Positions 44,661-54,697 of a stretch of DNA of 64,000 nt are shown here, one piece after another. The stretch lies in NCBI GenBank assembly GCA_965224745.1, contig CBDCZY010000009.1:558001-622000 (forward strand). Direction: 5' to 3'. The DNA comes from CBDCZY01 sp965224745. Its GTDB lineage: Bacteria > Pseudomonadota > Gammaproteobacteria > Methylococcales > Methylomonadaceae. The position numbers were made by a program, and so were the translations under genes. The first letter of the stretch is position 1, and every line of letters begins with the position of its first letter. Below the pieces are notes generated by a model. It made no database searches. It was not told the origin of the DNA and saw only the letters and a list, made by a program, of their open reading frames with translations.

Positions 44661-47219
44661 ATGCTCAAATCAAATTCATCTCATACACCGATGATGCAAC
44701 AATATTTGCGAATCAAATCAGAGCACCCAACAACCTTGCTATTTTATCGAATGGGTGATTTTTACGAATTATTTTTTGACGACGCCAAAAAAATCAGTCA
44801 ACTTTTGGATATTACATTAACCAGCCGAGGCAGTTCTGCTGGCCACCCCATCCCAATGGCAGGCATTCCTCATCATGCAGCAGAAAACTATGTTGCACGC
44901 TTAATAAAACAAGGTGAATCGATAGCAGTTTGCGAACAAATTGGTGACCCTAACAAATCCAAAGGACCGGTTGATCGTAAAGTAATTCGGATCATAACCC
45001 CAGGAACCGTCACCGATGATGCGTTACTAGACGACCGCAAAGACAATCTGTTAGTAGCACTCCATCTCGAAGAGAGCCATATAGGCATCGCCTATACTGA
45101 CATTACTAGTGGTCGTTTCGTGTTGTTGCAAATCGATACAACTGAGAAACTGCTGGCCGAAATAGAACGATTAAACCCTGCTGAAATACTGGTTAATGAA
45201 GCAAGCTCAGTGCCCTCCTCGATCAAAGAAAGACCCGGTCTTACCTATCGACCGCCTTGGCATTTTGACCCACAAACCAGTATGCAATTGTTACAAAAGC
45301 AATTCAGTACCCACGACCTGAAAGGTTATGGTTGTGACAATATGCTTCAAGCTATGGCCGCCGCAGGTGCCTTATTACAATATTTAAAAGATACCCAGCA
45401 GGGTCTTTTACCTCACTTGCAAGGCATCCGCATAGAAACTACTGACGAATGTATTGCGCTGGATGCTGCCAGTCGGCGCAATTTGGAATTGGACCAACAT
45501 CCTTCTGGGCAAACCCGTTTTACTCTTTATGGGGTACTCGATAAAACGGCTACCGCTATGGGTAGCCGTTTGCTCCGACGTTGGCTTAACCGACCATTGA
45601 GAGATCTGGCCATTCTCAATGACCGGTTCATTGCCATCAACGATTTGCTAGATGAAGAATTATATCTTAAGATCCAAGAACTTCTTAACAGTACGGGTGA
45701 TATTGAACGAATAGCTGCAAGAATTGCATTAAAATCAGCACGACCTCGAGATTTAATTGTACTCAAAAACACCCTTCTCACCCTACCTGAACTGCAGCAA
45801 CAACTTGCTATCACTCACAGCGAACCCATCTCAAAAATAGGTAAGACTATCAGTACTTATCCGGATATTACCGAACTACTGAGCCGAGCAATCATAGACA
45901 ACCCACCTACTTTAATAAGAGAAGGCGGAGTTATTGCCAAAGGGTACGATAGAAACCTGGATGAACTGAGAAATTTAAGCCAGAATGCCGACCAATTTCT
46001 TTTAGACATGGAAACCCGGGAGAAAAAAGCCACAGGAATAAGCACTTTAAAGGTCAGCTATAACCGTATTCACGGCTATTACATCGAGATTTCCAGAGCT
46101 CAAAGCGATAACGTTCCAGCCCATTTTACCCGTAAACAAACGCTAAAAAACGCTGAACGATTTATCACTGAAGAACTGAAATCCTTCGAAGATAAAGTAC
46201 TCAGTGCGCGAGAGAAAGCGCTCAGTTACGAAAAACAGCTATACGACAAATTGCTCGATACACTTCTTGCTTCCATTGTGACATTACAACAAACAGCATG
46301 CGCATTGGCAGAATTGGATGTTTTAGCTAATTTTACCGAACGTTCTGAAAGCCTCAATTTAGTCCAGCCTAAATTGAGTTCTAGACCGGGAATCGATATT
46401 GAAGAAGGACGCCACTTGGTCGTTGAACAAGTGCTGGACTCTCCATTCATAGCAAATCCGTTAGCGCTTTCAGGACAACAAAGAATGCTCATTATTACCG
46501 GGCCCAACATGGGCGGTAAATCGACCTATATGCGACAAAATGCGTTGATTGTGCTTATGGCTTACATAGGCTGTTTCGTTCCAGCCAAGTCGGCCAAGAT
46601 TGGTCCTATCGACCGCATTTTTACACGTATTGGTGCTTCTGATGATTTAGCCAGCGGCCGTTCTACTTTTATGGTTGAAATGTCCGAAACTGCCAATATA
46701 TTGCATAACGCCACTAGTAATAGCTTGATTTTGATGGATGAAATAGGTCGTGGCACCAGCACTTTCGACGGTCTATCACTGGCATGGTCCTGCGCTGACT
46801 ATTTAGCCCGGGAAATCAAAGCATTTACCCTATTCGCCACACATTACTTTGAATTAACCACTCTTCCCGAAGAACAAGAAGCCATTCGCAATGTGCACCT
46901 AAATGCTGTGGAACACACCAACAAAATTGTATTTCTACACGCTGTAAAAGAAGGACCGGCCAGCCAAAGTTACGGCCTGCAAGTCGCGTCCCTAGCTGGT
47001 GTGCCGGACTGTGTCATTGATGAGGCACGGAACAAATTGATGCAACTCGAACAATCGGCTCATACAGCTCAACAACAGAGCACTGGAAGTGCTCAGATCG
47101 ACATATTTGATTCCTTAGATTGTCATCCCGCCATCAGGATTCTAGAAAAAATAGACATTGACGAAACCAGTCCGAAGCAGGCTTTAGAATACCTTTACCG
47201 ACTGAAATCGACTTTGTAG
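44661..47219 (+). CDS. mutS: DNA mismatch repair protein MutS
   Basis: Recognises mispaired bases and starts mismatch repair. 852 residues, full length. Mismatch-binding domain with the Phe-x-Glu-type motif FYRMGDFYELF (about residue 28); the clamp and lever follow; the ATPase has Walker A TGPNMGGKSTYMRQ (about 612), Walker B LMDEIGRGTSTFDG (about 691) and the ATHYFEL motif (about 725). Divergent from pncC. mutL is not in the window. Confidence 0.98.
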   Translation: MLKSNSSHTPMMQQYLRIKSEHPTTLLFYRMGDFYELFFDDAKKISQLLDITLTSRGSSAGHPIPMAGIPHHAAENYVARLIKQGESIAVCEQIGDPNKSKGPVDRKVIRIITPGTVTDDALLDDRKDNLLVALHLEESHIGIAYTDITSGRFVLLQIDTTEKLLAEIERLNPAEILVNEASSVPSSIKERPGLTYRPPWHFDPQTSMQLLQKQFSTHDLKGYGCDNMLQAMAAAGALLQYLKDTQQGLLPHLQGIRIETTDECIALDAASRRNLELDQHPSGQTRFTLYGVLDKTATAMGSRLLRRWLNRPLRDLAILNDRFIAINDLLDEELYLKIQELLNSTGDIERIAARIALKSARPRDLIVLKNTLLTLPELQQQLAITHSEPISKIGKTISTYPDITELLSRAIIDNPPTLIREGGVIAKGYDRNLDELRNLSQNADQFLLDMETREKKATGISTLKVSYNRIHGYYIEISRAQSDNVPAHFTRKQTLKNAERFITEELKSFEDKVLSAREKALSYEKQLYDKLLDTLLASIVTLQQTACALAELDVLANFTERSESLNLVQPKLSSRPGIDIEEGRHLVVEQVLDSPFIANPLALSGQQRMLIITGPNMGGKSTYMRQNALIVLMAYIGCFVPAKSAKIGPIDRIFTRIGASDDLASGRSTFMVEMSETANILHNATSNSLILMDEIGRGTSTFDGLSLAWSCADYLAREIKAFTLFATHYFELTTLPEEQEAIRNVHLNAVEHTNKIVFLHAVKEGPASQSYGLQVASLAGVPDCVIDEARNKLMQLEQSAHTAQQQSTGSAQIDIFDSLDCHPAIRILEKIDIDETSPKQALEYLYRLKSTL

Positions 47220-47336
47220 ATACTGAGCCAATTCGTTGTTCTTAGATGTATACCATTTGCGATCTTAAAAAAATCGAAATAAATAAGCTGATAGATGTAA
47301 TTCTTGTGAGAAAGACTGTACTTCATAGGCTTAACG

Positions 47337-47386
47337 GCTATCCAAGTTTTTCCCCTGGATATAACCCCAGCTATTTATTGGATAGC
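47337..47386. terminator. Inverted repeat between convergent mutS and mobA
   Basis: GCTATCCAA and TTGGATAGC are perfect 9-base arms 32 bases apart, enclosing a second short pair (CTGG / CCAG). It lies between two convergent genes and may act as a bidirectional terminator, but there is no T-run right after either arm. Confidence 0.35.
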
Positions 47387-47464
47387 TGATATCTTGATGA
47401 AGTATGTTTTTATCTATTTAGACTCGTCTATTCCAAAGCCTCACTTCGCATAAAATATTTTCCA

Positions 47465-48055
47465 TTAAACATTCAAAATTTGTTTTATTTTTTTCAGATC
47501 TTGAAAACTATTAACATTTAAAAAAATATCGGGAGAAGTGTTGAAATCTACTGAACAGTATTGATGGCTCTTCACCCAAGTCTCCACTTTTCTCTCACCG
47601 CAGGCTAAAAAATTCTTCAACTCTCCAGCTAATGCAGTTTTCATAGCGGCAAAAACTGGCTGCATTCTCGACCCATCATTAGCTACACTGATTTCAACAT
47701 CAAGGTTGATAATTGCTAATAGCAATTTTTCAATATGCTCTTTGGTAATCAAGGGACAATCACATGGCATGACCAATAAATAATTTGAGGAAGTAGCTTC
47801 CATCAACCTTAATATCCCAGCCAATGGTCCATGAAAACCCGGCATATTATCTGTTAATACTGGAAAGCCGAATTGCTTATACTCTAACAAGTTTCGATTG
47901 GCGCTAATAATTACATTTCCGACAATCGATTGCAAAGCCTCAATAGAATATTGTACTAGAGCTTTTTGGTTGAGAATGACAAGGCCTTTGTCCTGTCCAC
48001 TCATTCTGGCCCCACGACCACCAGCTAAAACACCACCTGTTATTGATTCATACAC
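47465..48055 (-). CDS. mobA: Molybdenum cofactor guanylyltransferase
   Basis: Adds GMP to molybdopterin. 196 residues with a nucleotidyltransferase fold. The nucleotide-binding signature GGVLAGGRGARMSGQDKGL is at about residues 7-25, and MPCDCPLITKEHIEKLL (about 105) carries the metal-binding Asp. No other molybdopterin genes are in view. It lies downstream of the phosphatase gene of the exopolysaccharide block with 28 bases between, so it may be read from the same transcript. Confidence 0.92.
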   Translation of the reverse strand: MYESITGGVLAGGRGARMSGQDKGLVILNQKALVQYSIEALQSIVGNVIISANRNLLEYKQFGFPVLTDNMPGFHGPLAGILRLMEATSSNYLLVMPCDCPLITKEHIEKLLLAIINLDVEISVANDGSRMQPVFAAMKTALAGELKNFLACGERKVETWVKSHQYCSVDFNTSPDIFLNVNSFQDLKKIKQILNV

Positions 48056-48083
48056 TTATACCAAAAAACTATCTGTAAAAAAA

Positions 48084-48917
48084 TTAAACATTAGAAATTT
48101 TGACGTTATTTGGCTGAGGTTGGTTAAATAAGAAACGGACTTCAGATTTTTCGAGGACGACACAAGATAACAAACTACTGGCATATGCACCTGTATCAAT
48201 ACCAATGCGGTTAGGTCTTAGTTGGGGTTCTCCACTTACGGTATGACCATGAACAATTATTTTTTCAAAAGCACCTTTAGAATTAACAAATTCGTTTCTT
48301 ATCCACAACAAATCTGACTTACTTTGTTCACGAAGAGGAACCCCGGGTCTAATTCCTGCGTGAACAAAAAAATAATCACCCAGTGTAAAAAAAACTTTTA
48401 GATTATTATAAAAGGTAAGATGGTCTTCTGGTATTGATAGTAATAATTCCTTTTGTATTAATTTTAAGCCATTAGACGTTTGGACTCCAACCACTCTAAT
48501 TCCATAACTCTCTAAGGTTTTATCACCACCATACTCCAGCCAAAACTTACCTATATTGTGATCTTCAAATAGAAAATCCAATAAAGTTTGCTCATGGTTA
48601 CCTAAGATACTGTGAATCTCAAATCCGGGCAAAGGATCATAGATCAGTTTGTCGACGACTTCTTTTGAATGGGAACCTCGATCTATATAGTCCCCGATAT
48701 AAACTAAAACCTTATGACCCAGGTAATTCTTTGTGTCATAAATAATTTGCTGATGAAGTTGTTCCAAAGCATCAATGCAGCCATGAACATCTCCAATACA
48801 ATACAGTCTTATGCCGGAAGGAATCGACGCAAAAGCATACTTGGGCAAATATACATCTTCTACCTGCTTAACATCTGCCTTTCTATTATTTTTGATTTTG
48901 CCTAAAATATTTCTCAA
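48084..48917 (-). CDS. PPP-family serine/threonine phosphatase-like metallophosphoesterase
   Basis: 277 residues. The three metal motifs of the PPP family are present: CIGDVHGCID (about 36), YIGDYIDRGSHS (about 70) and LGNHEQTLLDF (about 102), plus downstream His in FVHAGIRPG and IVHGHTVSG. Such enzymes remove phosphate from Ser/Thr (sometimes Tyr) of proteins. It overlaps the preceding gene by 32 bases in the exopolysaccharide block, where it may reverse the tyrosine kinase. A role as nucleotide phosphatase (ApaH-like) is the alternative. Confidence 0.85.
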   Translation of the reverse strand: MRNILGKIKNNRKADVKQVEDVYLPKYAFASIPSGIRLYCIGDVHGCIDALEQLHQQIIYDTKNYLGHKVLVYIGDYIDRGSHSKEVVDKLIYDPLPGFEIHSILGNHEQTLLDFLFEDHNIGKFWLEYGGDKTLESYGIRVVGVQTSNGLKLIQKELLLSIPEDHLTFYNNLKVFFTLGDYFFVHAGIRPGVPLREQSKSDLLWIRNEFVNSKGAFEKIIVHGHTVSGEPQLRPNRIGIDTGAYASSLLSCVVLEKSEVRFLFNQPQPNNVKISNV

Positions 48918-49617
48918 AATACTGTTTAAATTTTGGCCAATTTTTGGAAGAACTTAAAACGGATTGATGCATCAAAATGTATTTTCTAATGTCTTTAGAT
49001 ACAACTTTAGCAAGCTCTTCACCCTTATTCTTCATTATTAATGAGAATTGTGACAATAAACTAGACTCCAACTTCCTAGGGTAACTATCCTTATTTTCCA
49101 GTAACATCATAAATCGAGTTATAAGTAGCCCTGGCTCATACCCTCCAGTTTTTATAGACATATGTAATAAACTAAGCACTTGAACATTATTCTTTTGTAA
49201 AACCGTATCAACTCTTGCAAGATTGAACCAACCATAAGGGTTTAGCGGAGAAAAAAACAAACTTTTTGCCAATATTTCATGACTTTGTTTCAACAGAAGC
49301 AACTTATTATTATCAAATTCAATTAAAAGCTGTGCTTTATATAAGTATAAACTTGCTAATAGCTGCCAATATTCAGAATTATTACTCCATTCAACACTTT
49401 TTTTTGCATTAATCATTAATGTATCCAGAGAATTAGAAGAAATTATTTCTTCCTTCATTTCTATATTTTTCTTCATAGCAAGTGGATAAGCTGCGTATAC
49501 ATTGGCTATAAACCTAGGTAGAACTAAATGTATTATGGCGCATGAAAATACGACCATCATCAATAGGTTGAAATTAGTCCTCCTAAATTTTAGGTCATTG
49601 ATTGTTAGCAAGGTCAT
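48886..49617 (-). CDS. Hypothetical membrane-anchored protein of the EPS block
   Basis: 243 residues; one transmembrane segment near the N-terminus (LMMVVFSCAIIHLVLPRFI, about 18-36). The rest is helical and periplasmic if the orientation is N-in. Alternating helices such as YWQLLASLYLYKAQLLIEF and NPYGWFNLARVDTVLQKNN suggest a TPR-like solenoid, but I do not recognise a family. Its ATG follows the kinase stop directly (TAG-ATG), and the phosphatase start overlaps its 3' end, so it belongs to the kinase operon. Confidence 0.7.
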   Translation of the reverse strand: MTLLTINDLKFRRTNFNLLMMVVFSCAIIHLVLPRFIANVYAAYPLAMKKNIEMKEEIISSNSLDTLMINAKKSVEWSNNSEYWQLLASLYLYKAQLLIEFDNNKLLLLKQSHEILAKSLFFSPLNPYGWFNLARVDTVLQKNNVQVLSLLHMSIKTGGYEPGLLITRFMMLLENKDSYPRKLESSLLSQFSLIMKNKGEELAKVVSKDIRKYILMHQSVLSSSKNWPKFKQYFEKYFRQNQK

Positions 49618-51897
49618 CTAGCTAACATAATAATCATCATAATGGCCATGATGATAATAATGACCAGATTCTCCACTCCCAAATCGACCATATTGTTTCA
49701 AATCTACTTTTTGTAAAACGACTCCTGCCAAGGTATCAGCCTTGTATTGAGTGAGCTGATTTAATGCCGCTTTAACAACACGGCTGGGGGTTTTATCCCA
49801 GTGGATAACGAATAATGTTTTATCCACAATACTCGAAAGAAGTCTAGAATCTGTCACGGATAATACTGGTGCAGAATCAAGAATGATTAAATCATAATCA
49901 TTTTTTAAATGTTCTATTACCAACCCCATACGATGAGAAGCGAATAAATCAGCAGGATTAACGTATTTTGCTTGCCCTTTAGATAATATTTTTAAACCGG
50001 ATTTTTCATCATGGTATAAGGCTTCATCAACGGCTTGTTTAAAAAGGTTGTTATTGATCGCGAGGTTTCTATTCATCAATACATCGGTTAAGCCGAGATG
50101 ATTTTTATCAATACCAACAGTTTTTTCTATTGAAGGCCTTCTAAAGTCAGTGTTAATTAAAACTACATTTTGACCGGAAGATGCTGACATTCTTGCTAAT
50201 AATAAAGATAGAGTACTTTTCCCCTCGGACGGAAGGGCTGAGGTAATTAGAACTGTTTTCACCCTGGAATCAGGACTTAGCAACATCAATGACACCCTTA
50301 AAGAATTAACCGCTTCTCCTAAACTTGAATAAGGATTTTCTAAAATATAATCATGCGGTTCCGATTTTTCCTTTATTACCGGAATAACTCCCAAAGTAGG
50401 TATTTTTAATTTTTCTTCGACTTGTTCTGGAGTTCGTATCCCAGGGTTTAACAACTCAAGAATAAAAATAAGAATAAATGAAAATATAGTTCCCCCGATA
50501 CTACTCACAAATATGAGCAATTTTTTGTTAGGAAAAGAAGGTTGTAAAGGTATCTCGGCAGGTGAAATTATTCGAGCATCTGGTTCCTCCATACCTTGGG
50601 TAGTAGTACTTTTTTTAAATCGGGCTAAAAAGGTTTCAAAAAGATTTTTGTTAGCGGCCGCCTCACGCTCAAGAGAATGCAATGCAACTTCATCTTGTCT
50701 ATTCCCTCCAGTCCTCTCCTCAAGTTCTTTCAAACTTCTTCTTATCGAGTTTTCTCTAGTAGAAGCTACTTCTGCATCATTCTTAAGACCAGCCGCTATT
50801 TTTTTCAGCTCGGTTTTTATTGTATTTTTTAAATCGCTTAATTCTGCACGCATTTTACGCATTCTTGGGTGCTTATTTCCTAGCTCAACTGACATCTCAG
50901 TGTATTTCCGTTGCAATGAGGCTTGCTCTTCGTGCAAACTCTGAATTAAAGTAGAACTCAAAGCATTGGAAACGCTGCCAATGTCCCCGCCGGTTTTAAT
51001 GATTCGTTGAACTTGGCGATATCTGGCTTCTACCTCGGCTCTCTCAGTTCTTGCAATAATCAATTGGCTATTGATTTCCGAAAGCTGTTGCTCAGAAAGC
51101 CCGATTTTAGCACCACCCTCGACCAAGCCCTTATCTAAACGATAGTTTTCAACGGCTTTCTCAGAATCCTCTACTAATAATTTCAATTCTGTCAGCTGAT
51201 TATTCAACCAGTTAGTAGCTTTTCTGGTGGCTTCGAACTTTGCTTCCAGCTGACCCACAATATATTTTTCAGATAGTTCATTAACTATTTTTGCAGCCAT
51301 TTTTGGATCTTCTGATTCAAAACTAATATTTACTACCTGAGAATGTTGTATCTGTTCAACATCAAGCCTGGATAGAAAACCATTTATAGTGATCGCTATT
51401 TGTTCTTGTTTTATCTCTTCTTCAGTTTTTTCAACTTCTTTTTTATTAACACCCAGTATACTTGCCCACTGTTCCGGGATCATATCCATAAAGTTAAAAA
51501 CAGACAAGATACCTGGACTTTTTAGTGAAGAATTAAACTCTTCATTAGTATCTAGATTTAGAGAAATAATGACTTTCCTTGCTAAAGCCCTTGATTTCAA
51601 AATCTCAATTTGACTTACAATAACAGTATCTACACCTATAAAATTACCTGCCAGCACCGATTCTAAATCAGCTATTTTCTTTGGTGAAGTATTTCCAATG
51701 AGCACTTTGGATGAAGCTTGATATTTAGGTGTTAATTGAAAGATTATCAATGCACTTAAAAAAACAACTAACAATGTTGCAGAAATAAACAATCGCTTTC
51801 TAAGCCATAAGGTATTAAGAATTTCATTGATTGAAATATCTTCAACTTCACCTCTGACTTGAGGGAGTTGGTCAAGGGTGGATTTTTGTTCCTGCAC
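49618..51897 (-). CDS. Wzc-like polysaccharide co-polymerase / BY tyrosine autokinase
   Basis: Controls chain length and export of extracellular polysaccharide. 759 residues. Wzz region with a first transmembrane segment (LFISATLLVVFLSALIIFQL, about 34), long coiled coil (about 200-400), PLQPSFPNKKLLIF and second segment (about 465), then the cytoplasmic kinase: Walker A ALPSEGKST (about 555), Walker A' VLINTDFRRPS, Walker B YDLIILDSAP. The tail is a Tyr/His cluster (GHYYHHGHYDDYYVS) that would be autophosphorylated. Together with the Wza-like gene upstream, it forms an export system. Confidence 0.93.
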   Translation of the reverse strand: MQEQKSTLDQLPQVRGEVEDISINEILNTLWLRKRLFISATLLVVFLSALIIFQLTPKYQASSKVLIGNTSPKKIADLESVLAGNFIGVDTVIVSQIEILKSRALARKVIISLNLDTNEEFNSSLKSPGILSVFNFMDMIPEQWASILGVNKKEVEKTEEEIKQEQIAITINGFLSRLDVEQIQHSQVVNISFESEDPKMAAKIVNELSEKYIVGQLEAKFEATRKATNWLNNQLTELKLLVEDSEKAVENYRLDKGLVEGGAKIGLSEQQLSEINSQLIIARTERAEVEARYRQVQRIIKTGGDIGSVSNALSSTLIQSLHEEQASLQRKYTEMSVELGNKHPRMRKMRAELSDLKNTIKTELKKIAAGLKNDAEVASTRENSIRRSLKELEERTGGNRQDEVALHSLEREAAANKNLFETFLARFKKSTTTQGMEEPDARIISPAEIPLQPSFPNKKLLIFVSSIGGTIFSFILIFILELLNPGIRTPEQVEEKLKIPTLGVIPVIKEKSEPHDYILENPYSSLGEAVNSLRVSLMLLSPDSRVKTVLITSALPSEGKSTLSLLLARMSASSGQNVVLINTDFRRPSIEKTVGIDKNHLGLTDVLMNRNLAINNNLFKQAVDEALYHDEKSGLKILSKGQAKYVNPADLFASHRMGLVIEHLKNDYDLIILDSAPVLSVTDSRLLSSIVDKTLFVIHWDKTPSRVVKAALNQLTQYKADTLAGVVLQKVDLKQYGRFGSGESGHYYHHGHYDDYYVS

Positions 51898-52062
51898 TAT
51901 TAGTCCTTATAATGTTGAGAAATTAAGATAAAGTTTTATAAATACAACCGTTTATTTAAGATATTATTTGCTGAAAAGAAAGAAACATCTACTTGAAAAA
52001 TAAATTCTCGATTCAATTCTCATTCTCCCTCTTAATTTCAGCGTCCAATATATAAGGATATA

Positions 52063-52650
52063 CTAAAAATACCGTTCATCCACCCTAATCATATCGCCTG
52101 GTTTCACAAGTTCGTCGATTGAAAGCTTTACCTCTCTTCTTTTTTTATCCTTCATGCGAATCACATAAACGTAATCCTTTTTCGCTCTATATGAGTACCC
52201 ACCAGCAATGGCAATTGCATTCAAGTATGACATTCCGCTCACATATGGATAGGATTGAGGAAATTTCACTTCACCAATAATGTAATAAGGCCGATAATTC
52301 AAAATTTGAATACTGACCAGAGGGTCTAGTAAAAAATCTGGCTTTAATTTATTTACGATCTTATCTTTTAATTCTGCTATTGTAATTTTCTTAGCATTGA
52401 TCACACCAATTAAAGGTAAAGATATTCGTCCAGCCCCGTTAAGGGTATATTTACCCGACAAATTCTCTTGATTGAATACTGTTATTTTTACAATATCGCC
52501 AGTGTCAAGTTGATAATCATCTAGATCTTTTTCAAGGATTTCAATGCTTTTAGGCGTAATTTGCCCAGAGCCTATGTTCTTAGTTTGAGTGCTACAGGCA
52601 CTAAGTAACAAAAATAGTAATATAAGGTTGAATATATTGATGAATTTCAT
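52063..52650 (-). CDS. Wza-like polysaccharide export lipoprotein
   Basis: Outer-membrane-associated export protein. 195 residues. Lipobox LLSACST (Cys about residue 19). The poly_export domain shows YQLDTGDIVKITVFNQENLSG (in pieces QLDTGDIVKI and VFNQENLSG) and LPLIGVINA, and an SLBB-type domain follows (YYIIGEVKFPQSYPY, MSYLNAIAIAGGYSYRAKKD). It is much shorter than E. coli Wza (379 residues), a short form common in non-capsule EPS systems. It precedes the Wzc-like gene by 165 bases. Confidence 0.92.
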   Translation of the reverse strand: MKFINIFNLILLFLLLSACSTQTKNIGSGQITPKSIEILEKDLDDYQLDTGDIVKITVFNQENLSGKYTLNGAGRISLPLIGVINAKKITIAELKDKIVNKLKPDFLLDPLVSIQILNYRPYYIIGEVKFPQSYPYVSGMSYLNAIAIAGGYSYRAKKDYVYVIRMKDKKRREVKLSIDELVKPGDMIRVDERYF

Positions 52651-53239
52651 AGCAAAATAAAAGAAATATAGTTGAAAGAGAATTAACGGAACATGAATAA
52701 CCCATTAATCATGAAAAGATAATCAACTAATGTATTCATTGAATGATTGAAAATATCCTTTCATGTTTTTCCATTAGTATTTTTCTACATCACCACATGG
52801 ATCAATTTTCGAACCAAATTAGCATTAATCTGATTATTCAAAATAAAACCTAACGTATAATTTTCTAAAATAAATACAACGCTAGTTTTGAATAAATTCT
52901 GATTTAATCATGCTTTTAGATTCATTGGCTATTACTTAAAGCATAGAAGATAAATAAATATTTTGAGGTATCAACTTTTCCCTAAATAACTATTCTCCCT
53001 TTTTGTTTTTCAAAGAATGAAATATTGTGTTGGAAACCAGAAAAAGCATAGTCATACATAACAAAAGACCAAATGGCAAAAACTACTAGATAAAAAGTTT
53101 GCTCTACTAATCAGAAAATAACGGATTAATATGATTAATTCAACTCAGGCTAAATGACTTTCATATTGAGACAAACAACTGATAGCCCAACTATCTTTTT
53201 CACAAATAATAGCGAAAAAAATTATTTCAATGTTTACAA
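52651..53239. other. AT-rich gap between the beta-barrel gene and the export genes
   Basis: About 590 bases, strongly AT-rich, no open frame of note. It likely carries the promoter of the wza-wzc transcript (minus strand). I see no repeat or clear terminator. Confidence 0.55.
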
Positions 53240-54697
53240 TTAAAGGTGTCCTTCAAAATTCAACATTATCTGATGAACATCAAAGTCGTTTAATAATAGG
53301 TTTACATCCCTTTCTTGATAGGTGTAAGAAAGGTCAGCAGATAAATAACGGCTAAAACTGTATTTTGCTCGAAAATTCGCATAATAAACGTCTTCCTGTC
53401 GATTTACAGTCTGGTTGCTTCCGGCACTAATAAAGTCATTGAATTTATATCCTCCAGCCAACCTAAGCAATACATTCCTTCGCAATTCATGATCGATCGT
53501 TAGATTGATATCATTAGACACTATTCCCGAAACACCTATTTGAGTTGTTTCAGCAATACTTCGGGTAAATGTTCCATGAATACTAGTTAAGCGGGTGGGA
53601 GCCCAAGTCAGATTCAGGTAGCCTTTCACTCCATCAAAATCTTCTAGTAACGGATCATCGTAGTCACGAAACATGTAACCGGCTGCAATTTCACCGTACA
53701 CAAGCTCTGTTAAATCGAATGACAAACCCACGAGACCCTCATACCCATCAGAACTTCTTTGTAATCCTCTGTCAGGATTCCCATCAGACCGAGTATCATC
53801 AAATTTTTCATCATACTCCACACCAATATATTCAAGCTTGGTAAATAATTCATATTCAGGTTTTATTTCATAGCCAAAGCGCAAGGAAGGTTGAAACATC
53901 CAACGATTTCTATCTTGATTGGTTACTATTCCATTTGTAATCCCTGGAATAACTCCACTGCCAGGAGGAAATTGTAAGTTGGCGTTAATATCGGGAAAGG
54001 CTGGCGTATCTTCATATCGGTAATAAGAAACTCCTGCCCCTATATCAATCGATAAACGATTGAACTTATTATTGAAAAATAAATCCCCAGCAAACCGGTT
54101 GTAAAAAGTGGGAATTTTGCCAAATGTTTGCTCTGGAGAGCCCCGGTCCTCATGTTCTTTATCAAAATGAAAGCCTGCATTTATCGAACTGTCTGTAAAT
54201 ACATCTAATCGACCGCTCAATGTTAGATTTAAATCCTCATAATGTTGATCAGTCTCATCTGCATAAACCCCAATATCTGAATCAACATACAGGTTAACGG
54301 CATGCCTATTCCAGTCAGATGTAACCCACACTCCTGGTTGGAGATGAGCAATATAATCATCTTCTGGACCGTCCCCTTCTGAAGCCTTGTCCTCCCTAAA
54401 GATATTAGTGCTATATTCAGAATTGAAATCAAATTTCGGAAAAACCTTAAATCCTCCGGCATTTATTCCTAACGGTTCTAATTCAAACCGTTTCCTTTGG
54501 GAAACTAAATCTTCCTGCCTCAAATAGGATGTAGGATCTATGTAGGGTCGTTGCATTACTCCTTCTTCGGCAGATACTCCATGAATCACCGAAAACATCA
54601 CAATAGCAGTTAATAAAGAACTAACATTTATGGTTTTATTGTAAGGTCTTAGCATGGTTAAGTTTTTTTGATAAAAATAAATAGTTTTACATCTCAT
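53240..54697 (-). CDS. Outer-membrane beta-barrel protein of the EPS block
   Basis: 485 residues. A signal peptide (VSSLLTAIVMFSVIHGVSA) follows an N-terminal extension; if the start is the internal Met (about 54655, MLRPYNKTINV) the signal peptide is normal. The mature protein consists of alternating amphipathic strands ending in aromatic residues (RHAVNLYVDSDIGVYADE, RNVLLRLAGGYKF, RYLSADLSYTYQERD), and the last residue run FEGHL is barrel-like. It resembles outer-membrane proteins encoded with exopolysaccharide genes (VpsM/EpsL-like); a secretion or anchoring function is inferred from context. Its start overlaps the upstream gene stop (ATGA). Confidence 0.8.
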   Translation of the reverse strand: MRCKTIYFYQKNLTMLRPYNKTINVSSLLTAIVMFSVIHGVSAEEGVMQRPYIDPTSYLRQEDLVSQRKRFELEPLGINAGGFKVFPKFDFNSEYSTNIFREDKASEGDGPEDDYIAHLQPGVWVTSDWNRHAVNLYVDSDIGVYADETDQHYEDLNLTLSGRLDVFTDSSINAGFHFDKEHEDRGSPEQTFGKIPTFYNRFAGDLFFNNKFNRLSIDIGAGVSYYRYEDTPAFPDINANLQFPPGSGVIPGITNGIVTNQDRNRWMFQPSLRFGYEIKPEYELFTKLEYIGVEYDEKFDDTRSDGNPDRGLQRSSDGYEGLVGLSFDLTELVYGEIAAGYMFRDYDDPLLEDFDGVKGYLNLTWAPTRLTSIHGTFTRSIAETTQIGVSGIVSNDINLTIDHELRRNVLLRLAGGYKFNDFISAGSNQTVNRQEDVYYANFRAKYSFSRYLSADLSYTYQERDVNLLLNDFDVHQIMLNFEGHL

